Source: Corallococcus praedator (GTDB lineage: Bacteria > Myxococcota > Myxococcia > Myxococcales > Myxococcaceae). Taken from it: a stretch of 64,000 nt of DNA. Location of the stretch: assembly GCF_003612125.1 (NCBI RefSeq), contig NZ_RAWI01000007.1:1-64000 (forward strand), given 5' to 3'. Position numbers and translations under genes: made by a program. The stretch's first letter is position 1, and every line of letters starts with the position of its first letter. Positions 47,803-54,985 of this stretch are shown in pieces. The notes under the pieces are model-generated. The model was not told the DNA's origin. It worked only from the letters and a program-made list of their open reading frames with translations, and made no database searches.

Positions 47803-48770
47803 CGCAGGGCACCTCGCATGAGCAGGGCAATGAACATCAGCCCGCCCAGGAACTCGATGATGACACGCAGGTTGGCGCCAAAGGAGAAGACCTGCTCCAG
47901 CAGCAACTGCCCGCCCAGCAGGCCAATCACCGCGAGGAACACGGCGGCGGGCAGGATGTGCACGTGCCGGTGCGAGCCCACCAGCCCATAGGCCAGGTTC
48001 GCCACCAGCAGGCCGAAGAACGTCACCGGCCCCACCAGCGCCGTGGACACCGACACCAGCACCGCCACCACCACCAGCAGGAGCGACACCGTGCGGCGGT
48101 GGTCCACGCCCAGGTTGATGGCCAGGTCTCGGCCCAGCCCCAGCACGTCGCAGGCGCGCAGCAGGCCCAGGCCCAGGAGGGAGGCCCCCACGGTCACCAC
48201 CGCCGACACGGCGAGCAGGTCCGGATCCGGGTTGTTGAAGCTGGCGAAGAAGCGGTCCTGGAGGAAGGCGAACTCGCTGGGTGCGATGACGCGCTGGAGG
48301 AAGGTGGACAGGCTGCGGAACAGCACGCCCAGCACCACGCCCGTGAGCAACAGCAGGTGGATGCTCCGGCGCCCGCCCCAGAACAGCCACCGGTGCAGCA
48401 CGCCGGAGAAGAGCACCATGACGGTGACCTCCACCGCGAACAGCAGGCGCACGTCCAGGGACGCCACCGCGGTGGAGCCCAGGAAGAAGAGCAGGCACGT
48501 CTGCAGCAGCACGTAGAGCGTGTCGAAGCCCATGATGGCCGGCGTCAGCACGCGGTTCTCCGTCACGGTCTGGAACAGCACCGTGGAGACCGCGATGGCG
48601 TAGGCCACCAGCACCACCGTCGCGACCTTGCGCCCGCGAAAGGGCAGCACGAAGTCCCACCGGCCCTGGGCGCCCAGGGTCATGAACACGACGACGCACA
48701 GCAGGGCCAGCCCCCCCAGCAGGAGCAGCCGCCGCTCGTGGCCCTCGGGCTTGAGCGCGCTAGCCCACAC
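47799..48770 (-). CDS. iron-chelate ABC transporter permease (second subunit)
   Basis: This 323-residue polytopic protein belongs to the FecCD family, with FGRDLAINLGVDHRRTVSLL (the ATPase-coupling region) and VGPVTFFGLLVANLAYGLVG, GGQLLLEQ near the end. It is nearest the YclO/CeuC type, which lacks part of the N-terminal helix seen in BtuC. The GTG at 48770 is used; it overlaps the other permease gene by 11 bp, so the two are coupled. An earlier ATG would add a non-hydrophobic stretch. Confidence 0.92.
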   Translation of the reverse strand: MWASALKPEGHERRLLLLGGLALLCVVVFMTLGAQGRWDFVLPFRGRKVATVVLVAYAIAVSTVLFQTVTENRVLTPAIMGFDTLYVLLQTCLLFFLGSTAVASLDVRLLFAVEVTVMVLFSGVLHRWLFWGGRRSIHLLLLTGVVLGVLFRSLSTFLQRVIAPSEFAFLQDRFFASFNNPDPDLLAVSAVVTVGASLLGLGLLRACDVLGLGRDLAINLGVDHRRTVSLLLVVVAVLVSVSTALVGPVTFFGLLVANLAYGLVGSHRHVHILPAAVFLAVIGLLGGQLLLEQVFSFGANLRVIIEFLGGLMFIALLMRGALR

Positions 48771-49824
48771 GGGCGTCCCGCCGCAGCAGCAGGTGGAGGA
48801 ACAGCAGGCTGCCCACCACGCCCGCCACGGTGCCGACGGGAATCTCATACGGGTAGCGCACCACCCGCCCGACGATGTCACAGAGCAGCACGAAGCCCGC
48901 GCCCATCACCGCCACCCACGGGATGGAGCGCCGCGCGTTGTCGCCCAGCATCAGGCTGACCAGGTTCGGCACGATGAGTCCGATGAAAGGAATCATCCCC
49001 ACGGTGGCCACCACCACGGCGGTGACCATCGCGACCAGGGCCAGCCCCAGCGCGACGATGCGCCGGTGGTTCAGGCCCAGGTTGGTGGTGAAGGCCTCAC
49101 CCATGCCGGCGACCGTGAAGCGGTCCGCGACGACGTAGGCGATGCCCGTGAGGACGAAGGCGCTCCACAACAGCTCATAGCGCCCGCGCATGACGCTGGA
49201 GAAGTCCCCCGTCGTCCAGGCCGACAGCGACTGGAGCAGGTTGAAGCGGTAGGCGAAGAACGTCGTCGCCGCGTCGAAGATGGCCCCCAGCACCAGGCCC
49301 ACCAGCGGCACCACGAGCGCCGAGCGCAGCGGGATGCGCCGCAGGATGAGCAGGAACAGCGCCGTGCCCGCCAGCGCGAAGCCCGCGGCCACCAGCGTCT
49401 TGAGCAGGACGGGCAGCTCGGGCGCCAGCACGGTGACGGCGAGGATGCCCAGGCTCGCGGACTCCGCGGTGCCCGCCGTGAAGGGCTCCACGAAGCGGTT
49501 GCGCGCGAGCATCTGCAGGATGAGGCCGGCCACGCCCAGCGCCATGCCCGAAAGCATCAGGGCCAGGGTGCGCGGCACGCGGCTGATGACCAGCACCTGC
49601 ACGGCCCGGTCATCCCCTCCGGCCGCGAAGAGCGTGTCCCACGACACGTGGCTGACGCCAATCAGCAGGCTGAGCCCGGCGAGCACCAGCACGACGAGGC
49701 CCGCCACGAGCAGGCGCGGCACGGCGAGCGCCGGCTCCGGGACCACGGCGGAGCGGTGGGGGGCGCGTCTGTCGAAGGTGCCCGACTCAGGGAGCGGAGG
49801 GCTGTCGAGGCTGCGCATAGACAT
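48760..49824 (-). CDS. iron-chelate ABC transporter permease (first subunit)
   Basis: This 354-residue FecCD-family permease has RVPRTLALMLSGMALGVAGLILQMLARNRFVEP, the conserved start, then GMGEAFTTNLGLNHRRIVALGLALVAM with the coupling loop, and VGMIPFIGLIVPNLVSLMLGDNARR. The N-terminal 40 residues are charged and precede the first helix. It pairs with the downstream permease to form a heterodimer. Its 5' end overlaps the binding-protein gene by 38 bp. Confidence 0.93.
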   Translation of the reverse strand: MSMRSLDSPPLPESGTFDRRAPHRSAVVPEPALAVPRLLVAGLVVLVLAGLSLLIGVSHVSWDTLFAAGGDDRAVQVLVISRVPRTLALMLSGMALGVAGLILQMLARNRFVEPFTAGTAESASLGILAVTVLAPELPVLLKTLVAAGFALAGTALFLLILRRIPLRSALVVPLVGLVLGAIFDAATTFFAYRFNLLQSLSAWTTGDFSSVMRGRYELLWSAFVLTGIAYVVADRFTVAGMGEAFTTNLGLNHRRIVALGLALVAMVTAVVVATVGMIPFIGLIVPNLVSLMLGDNARRSIPWVAVMGAGFVLLCDIVGRVVRYPYEIPVGTVAGVVGSLLFLHLLLRRDARVG

Positions 49825-50806
49825 CCGAAATCTGCTCCATCAGGCGCCGCACCGACTGGATGCCTCCGCCAATGAGGTAGGTGTTGGCCGGCTCCAGGTA
49901 GACGACCTGTCCCTGCTTCCAGGCCGCCGTCTGGCGCACCAGCTCGTTGTCGAGCAGCCGCTGGGCGCCGCCCCCCTCGCCAATGGCCGCGTCGCGGTCG
50001 ATGACGAACAGCCAGTCCGGGTTGGTCTCCAGGATGAACTCAGACCCGATGGCCTCCCCATGCAGGGACGCCTTGAGCGCTGGGGCCGCGGCCGGGATGC
50101 CGAAGCCCTCGTGCAGCACCCCGAAGCGGGAGCCCGGGCCATAGGCGGTCATCCGCCCGCCCGTGGTCAGCACGACGAGCCCCCGGCCCCGCGTCGCGGT
50201 GGTCTTCTTCAGGGCCTCGATGGACTGGCGCAGGTCCGCCAGGAGGGCCCGGGCCTTCTCCTCCCTGCCGAACACCGCCGCCAGCCGCTCCGTGTTGGCC
50301 GTCATGGTGTCCAGGTAGTGCGCGTCGTCCGTGGGTTGATCGATGGCGGGCGCGATGTCCTTCAGCTTCGAGTACCGCGCGCTGGAGCGCCCTCCGGTGA
50401 TGATGAGGTCGGGCCGCGCGGCGCTCAGGGCCTCGTAGTCGGGCTCGAACAGCGTCCCGAACCGGGGGTACTTCTTCGCGTCCCCGTACTTCGCCAACTG
50501 CCCGGGGAAGTACTCGCCGGCCACCCCCTGGACGTCCACGCCCAGCGCGTCCAGCGTGTCCAGCGCGGCCAGGTCGAACACCACCACCTGCTTCGGATGC
50601 TCCGCCACCACGGTGCTGCCCTGCCCGTGGGTGAAGGTCCGGCCCGCGGAGGGCGCCGACGCCGCAGGCACGGCCGCTTCCGGGACTGGCGTGGAGGAAC
50701 GCGAGGCGCGCAGACCGAAGACCGCGAGCCCGAGGACCGCGACGCCGCCAACGGCCGCGAGAAGGGGAGGGAAACGCCGGGGAGAGGTGCTCACGGGGTC
50801 GTTCAA
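49787..50806 (-). CDS. siderophore-binding protein of the ABC transporter
   Basis: This protein has up to 339 residues and an N-terminal hydrophobic segment (LLAAVGGVAVLGLAVFGL) that is a signal anchor rather than a lipobox. The mature part fits the FepB/CeuE type: VVVFDLAALDTLDALGVDVQGVAG, EALSAARPDLIITGGRSS, GLVVLTTGGRMTAYGPGSRFG, and SEFILETNPDWLFVIDRDAAIG. The TTG at 50806 or GTG at 50794 could be the start; neither has a strong ribosome site. It is the first gene of the operon, directly behind a Fur box. Confidence 0.93.
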   Translation of the reverse strand: MNDPVSTSPRRFPPLLAAVGGVAVLGLAVFGLRASRSSTPVPEAAVPAASAPSAGRTFTHGQGSTVVAEHPKQVVVFDLAALDTLDALGVDVQGVAGEYFPGQLAKYGDAKKYPRFGTLFEPDYEALSAARPDLIITGGRSSARYSKLKDIAPAIDQPTDDAHYLDTMTANTERLAAVFGREEKARALLADLRQSIEALKKTTATRGRGLVVLTTGGRMTAYGPGSRFGVLHEGFGIPAAAPALKASLHGEAIGSEFILETNPDWLFVIDRDAAIGEGGGAQRLLDNELVRQTAAWKQGQVVYLEPANTYLIGGGIQSVRRLMEQISDVYAQPRQPSAP

Positions 50807-50821
50807 TCCAGGCTGGCTACT

Positions 50822-50850
50822 GATATCAAATGATTTTGATAATCAATATC
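50822..50850 (-). promoter_or_regulatory. Fur box of the siderophore transport operon
   Basis: GATTTTGATAATCAATATC (50832-50850) matches the classical Fur consensus GATAATGATAATCATTATC at 16 of 19 positions. The adjoining GATATCAAAT (50822-50831) adds a third GATATC-like repeat. It lies 16-28 bp upstream of the binding-protein start, so Fur binding would block the promoter when iron is sufficient. Confidence 0.9.
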
Positions 50851-50983
50851 GCGGTGGGTATAGCGGATCGCGGCCGGAGCGTCAAAGGTCGTCCGTCCCG
50901 CGACAGGCCTCCGGGCGGGCAGGGCTTCCAGGGGGCCGCCGGCTTGACGGGGCCGAACCCACGCGGGGAGCATTTGGAGACCG

Positions 50984-52642
50984 ATGTTCTTCTATTTCGA
51001 ATGCAAGACCTGCAAGCAGGTCAGTGAGCTCTTCACGGAGAGCGAACGGCCCGGCGCGGTCCCCAAGTGCGTGCCGTGCTCCACGAAGCACGGGAGCAGC
51101 ATCGTCGAGACGCGGTCGGTGAACTACTTCACCTGGCACTGTCGGCGGTGCGACCGCACCTCGGGGATGTGCACGGCGGACGACTACCCGACGCTCAAGG
51201 GCGCCCGGCCCGTGTGCATGAAGTGCCACAAGTCGGACGCGGTCTTCATCGTCAAGCCGCAGGTCTCAGGCAAGCCGGCGCGGATGGCGAAGCGCAAGGA
51301 GCTGGGGGTGCTGGGCAAGCGCGAATGGGACGACCTGGACCTCTACGACGACACGACGGCGCTGGAATTGGAAGCGCTGGAGGAGGGGTTCCGCGGCGGC
51401 TCGCACAAGAAGCCGAACCTGGCCCTCGAGTTGGAGAGCGCGGACAAGCTCCCCCGTGCGTTCGTCTTCGGACCCACGGACCCCAACGCGCACCTGGCGA
51501 GGAGCGAGGCCACGTACCAGGAGAAGAAGCGCTTCCGGGAGAGGTTCAAGACGAAGAACGGAGCGCTGCCGGACAAGCGGAACCCGCTGAAGACCGAGCT
51601 CCACGATGGGACGGTGGTGGCCCTCAAGCGGTACCGCGACGACTTGACCTCGGAGGAGACGGTGGGCACGACGGTCTACCCGAAGATGAACAAGTCGGCG
51701 CCCACGGTCGTCAACGCGGCGAAGCTCGCGGACCGGAGCCTCCCGTGGGACTACCGGGAGCTGGGCCCCAACTCCTTCCTGCGCAGGCTCTGCTCGCTGC
51801 TGTACGTGGTGGAGTTCAACGGAGGCGGGGATGGCAACAACCCGGTGGAGCTCCAGGCCCTGTGGGCCAACGGCTCGCTCTTCCTGTCGACGAACAACCT
51901 CACGTTCTCCACCAGCCTGCTGGCCGCGCTCAAGACGGAAGGCTCCGTCAAGGCCTTCCTGGCGAAGGTCGACCTGAAGGGCACCCTGACAGGGGGCTAC
52001 AAGACGGCGATGCGCAACTTCGGCAAGGAGCACACGGAGAAGCTCCCCGTGTACCAGGCCGAGTTCGGCAGTGAGAAATACCCGGACTACTTCCGGTTCA
52101 AGTGGGAGTACGTGTTCCAGGAGATCCAGCGGTCGCTGAAGTTCGCGGCCACGGACATCGAGGAACTGGTCGTCGCGAAGAGCGCGACCCAGGACGGCTT
52201 CAAGCACTGGTCGGTGGAGTCCCCGGTGGTGAGCGGCAAGGTCTACGTGGTCCTGCCCAAGAAGAAGACGAAGGGCGAGGGCGACACCTACTTCACGAAG
52301 AAGAAGATCCACGCCGAGGAGCTCTTCCATCCCATCCTGATGGCGCTCGACGGTGCGGGCCTCCTGAGCGAGGTGCTCCCCGCGTTCGTGGGCGGCGTGA
52401 AGACCCCCTGCCGCACCTGCTCCATGGTGCTGGAGGATGCGGCGACCACGTTGGGGACGAAGCTCATCCTCCCCACCAACGCCTTCGGGCACTACTGGAA
52501 GGCGTCCGGCATGCACGTCCCCAGCCCCGTGTTCCCGCCGAATGTGCAGACGATGGTGTTCGGGTCGAAGAAGTCCATCGATGACGGCTCCATCAACATC
52601 TACAACACGGAGATGCCTCCGTCCCCCAAGCGGGATGACTGA
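50984..52642 (+). CDS. orphan zinc-ribbon protein with HAE...PCxxC deaminase-like motif
   Basis: This 552-residue protein is in no family I recognise. Its N-terminus has two zinc ribbons: C7xxC10 with C29xxC32, and C53xxC56 with C78xxC81 (HCRRC and VCMKC). A charged middle follows, then a region with KKIHAEELFHP (His443, Glu445) and TPCRTC (Cys476, Cys479). This is the exact arrangement of a cytidine-deaminase-superfamily zinc site: H-A-E and P-C-x-x-C separated by about 30 residues. It has no signal peptide and no adjacent immunity-like gene. It is divergent from the Fur-controlled operon. Confidence 0.8.
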   Translation: MFFYFECKTCKQVSELFTESERPGAVPKCVPCSTKHGSSIVETRSVNYFTWHCRRCDRTSGMCTADDYPTLKGARPVCMKCHKSDAVFIVKPQVSGKPARMAKRKELGVLGKREWDDLDLYDDTTALELEALEEGFRGGSHKKPNLALELESADKLPRAFVFGPTDPNAHLARSEATYQEKKRFRERFKTKNGALPDKRNPLKTELHDGTVVALKRYRDDLTSEETVGTTVYPKMNKSAPTVVNAAKLADRSLPWDYRELGPNSFLRRLCSLLYVVEFNGGGDGNNPVELQALWANGSLFLSTNNLTFSTSLLAALKTEGSVKAFLAKVDLKGTLTGGYKTAMRNFGKEHTEKLPVYQAEFGSEKYPDYFRFKWEYVFQEIQRSLKFAATDIEELVVAKSATQDGFKHWSVESPVVSGKVYVVLPKKKTKGEGDTYFTKKKIHAEELFHPILMALDGAGLLSEVLPAFVGGVKTPCRTCSMVLEDAATTLGTKLILPTNAFGHYWKASGMHVPSPVFPPNVQTMVFGSKKSIDDGSINIYNTEMPPSPKRDD

Positions 52643-52666
52643 CTCCGCCCTCTTGCCTTCTTCCTG

Positions 52667-52691
52667 ATATTTCTAGAAATTCCAGAAATAT
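52667..52691 (+). promoter_or_regulatory. inverted repeat, probable operator of the GH43 gene
   Basis: The A/T-rich palindrome ATATTTCT-AGAAATTCC-AGAAATAT (8-bp arms) lies 20 bp upstream of the GH43 gene ATG in a GC-rich genome. Size and position suit a repressor such as LacI or GntR type. The regulator is not in this window. Confidence 0.55.
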
Positions 52692-52711
52692 TGGTTTGAG
52701 GGAGAGGGCTC

Positions 52712-54346
52712 ATGAAGACCGTTCGTGTCGTCGGGTGGCTGTCCACGCTCTTCGCGGGGGTTGTCGGGTGTGGAGGCGGGACGGTCCCCGCGCCGGAGGA
52801 GGTTTCAAGCGCGGCGCTGGCGGCCGGTGACAACGCGCGGACGCTGGTGATGCCGTGGCTGGCGGACCCGGAGGTCTACAAGGAGAACGACGACCTGTTC
52901 TTCCTCACCGGCACGGGCAACGGCGTGGTGCTGCCGCTCTACGAGTCGAACGACCTCACGGCGTTCCGCTTCAAGCGCGACTACAATCCGTCCGCGGCGG
53001 ATCCGACCTACGACTACTGCTTCCTCTGGGCGCCGGACCTCAACAAGTCCAACGGTGCCTACCAGCTCCACTTCTCCGCGCACCGGGTGCCCAACGGCGC
53101 GGCGTGCCCACCGGCCGGCCAGGAGGTGACGACCTTCGTCGCCACGGCGCCGGACCTGAACCTGAACTTCGGCGCGCCCCAGCCGCTCAACGCCAACACG
53201 ACGTGGCCTCGCACCTCCACCGCGACGGGCTGCCTGCCGCAGGGCTGCAACCGGAACATCCGCATCGACTCGGCGACGTACAACGACGTGGCGGACCGCT
53301 GGTTCTTCTATGTCTGGTTCGACCGGGGCAACAACATCTCCTCCTTCAACATGGCGGCCCCGGGCACCGTCTACAACCACGCGGGCCCGGCCGTGTTCGC
53401 GACGCCTGCCCATGAGGAGGGCATCAACGAGGCCCCGGAGGTCTTCAAGCGCAATGGCATCTACTACCTGCTCTTCAGCGGCGGTTGGTACAACAGCCAG
53501 TACGCCATGTATTACGTGATGGCGGACTCCATTCCCCAGCTCACGCGGGCGCGCGCGGTGCGGCGGTTGTCCCTGCCGCTGCGCAACTCCGCCGGCAAGC
53601 TGGTGCAGAGCCACGGCCACAACGTCATCGTCGAGCGCCGGGGGGAGTACTTCAATGTCTTCCATGTCGGCGCCTTCGACACCGCGGGCAACCTCACCTC
53701 GCGCAGCACGTACATGCAGCGCGTCGGCTTCAAGCCCGACGGCGCGATGACCTCCCTCAATCAGGTGAGCGTCCGCTGGAACAAGCTCAACGGCTACAGC
53801 TACTCGCTGGACGTCGTCCTGCGGGACGGGTCGGTGATTGGGCCGTGCAGCTCCGTGGCGCTCCTGGGCCAGTCCAACAAGACGGTCTTCGACGGCGTGT
53901 GCCGCAGCGCGGGGGACCGCGTGGTGACGAAGGGGGACATCGCCGCCTTCCGCATCTTCTACGCCATCAACGGCGCCTGGGGGGCCTTCGTGGAGAAGGC
54001 GTATGACGGCATCTCCGACGACGTCTCCCTGGAGCTGCCGGGGGGCTTCACGCCGTTCGTGGACCTGGAGTGGAACGAGCTGCAGACCCCGGCCCAGTAC
54101 TCCATCGACGTGCAGCGGCGGGACACCGGCGCGTGGATTGGCCCCTGCATCGGCGTGGCGTCCGTCAACAAGAGCCTGGCCTGGACCTACCAGGGGCGTT
54201 GCGACACGCCGGGCATCAACGTGGCCCCTTCCAACATCCAGGCCTTCCGCATCTGCTCGGCGGTGAATGGGGACTGGGCACATGCCCGCTGCGGCGCGGC
54301 GGCCTACGACGGCCGGGGCCTGCACTCGCGCATCGTCATCCCCTGA
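52712..54346 (+). CDS. GH43-like glycoside hydrolase lipoprotein
   Basis: This 544-residue protein is exported as a lipoprotein (LFAGVVGCGGG, Cys about 20). The N-terminal 330 residues form a five-bladed propeller of the GH43/GH62 type: MPWLADPEVYKENDDLFFLTGTG, with the catalytic base Asp in ADPEVY, WAPDLNKSNGAYQLHF, then EAPEVFKRNGIYYLLFSG with the acid Glu. The C-terminal part has two repeats of a GPC domain (VVLRDGSVIGPCSS... and VQRRDTGAWIGPCIG), whose role is unknown. It is likely an arabinan- or xylan-active enzyme. Confidence 0.88.
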   Translation: MKTVRVVGWLSTLFAGVVGCGGGTVPAPEEVSSAALAAGDNARTLVMPWLADPEVYKENDDLFFLTGTGNGVVLPLYESNDLTAFRFKRDYNPSAADPTYDYCFLWAPDLNKSNGAYQLHFSAHRVPNGAACPPAGQEVTTFVATAPDLNLNFGAPQPLNANTTWPRTSTATGCLPQGCNRNIRIDSATYNDVADRWFFYVWFDRGNNISSFNMAAPGTVYNHAGPAVFATPAHEEGINEAPEVFKRNGIYYLLFSGGWYNSQYAMYYVMADSIPQLTRARAVRRLSLPLRNSAGKLVQSHGHNVIVERRGEYFNVFHVGAFDTAGNLTSRSTYMQRVGFKPDGAMTSLNQVSVRWNKLNGYSYSLDVVLRDGSVIGPCSSVALLGQSNKTVFDGVCRSAGDRVVTKGDIAAFRIFYAINGAWGAFVEKAYDGISDDVSLELPGGFTPFVDLEWNELQTPAQYSIDVQRRDTGAWIGPCIGVASVNKSLAWTYQGRCDTPGINVAPSNIQAFRICSAVNGDWAHARCGAAAYDGRGLHSRIVIP

Positions 54347-54370
54347 GCCCCGGGGTAGGGTGCGCGTTCG

Positions 54371-54838
54371 ATGTCGCTCCCTCTCGTCCACATCTACTGC
54401 GACGGCGCCTGTTCGCCGAACCCCGGCCTGGGCGGCTGGGGGGCCATCCTCATCGCCCCGGAGCGGAAGTCCTACCGCAAGGAGCTCCAGGGCTCGGAGG
54501 CGGACTCCACCAACAACCGGATGGAGCTGACCGCGGCGCTCGTGGCGTTGAAGGCCCTGAAGATGCCGTGCCGCGTGCAGGTGTTCACCGACTCCAAGTA
54601 CGTGTGCAACGCCTTCGAGGCGAAGTGGCTGGACAAGTGGCAGGGCAACGGCTGGCGCACGTCGGACAAGAAGGCCGTGTCCAACGCGGACCTGTGGCGC
54701 GAATTGCTGGAGGCCGTGCGCACCCACGAGGTGTCCTGGCACTGGGTGCGGGGCCACTCGGATGACGTGGAGAACAACCGCGCGGATGCGCTGGCCGTCG
54801 CGGCCCGGTTGGAGCTGGCGGCCCGGCTCGGGCGGTAG
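54371..54838 (+). CDS. rnhA: ribonuclease HI
   Basis: This 155-residue enzyme has the RNase HI signature: VHIYCDGACSPNPGLGGWGAIL (catalytic Asp), NNRMELTAALVALKAL (catalytic Glu), VFTDSKYVCNAFEAKW (Asp) and WHWVRGHSDDVENNRADALAV (His and Asp). It removes RNA primers from RNA-DNA hybrids. The ATG at 54371 gives the usual start. It is 24 bp after the GH43 stop, and is probably transcribed from its own promoter. Confidence 0.95.
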   Translation: MSLPLVHIYCDGACSPNPGLGGWGAILIAPERKSYRKELQGSEADSTNNRMELTAALVALKALKMPCRVQVFTDSKYVCNAFEAKWLDKWQGNGWRTSDKKAVSNADLWRELLEAVRTHEVSWHWVRGHSDDVENNRADALAVAARLELAARLGR

Positions 54839-54985
54839 CGGCCCCGGGCCGAAGCCATCCACATCCGACCCCAACCTCCCACCCTCCGGAGGGCAATTCT
54901 TTTCACGGCCTCGCGGTGCAGCGCTTGCACACTCCTGGTATGGTAGCCCTTTCGGTCGCAAGCCTTGCACTGACGGGGGAAGTCC

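Noticed and set aside
52805-54970. A 721-codon minus-strand open frame over the GH43-like and rnhA genes
   Set aside because: It is antisense to two confident genes and has no motif.
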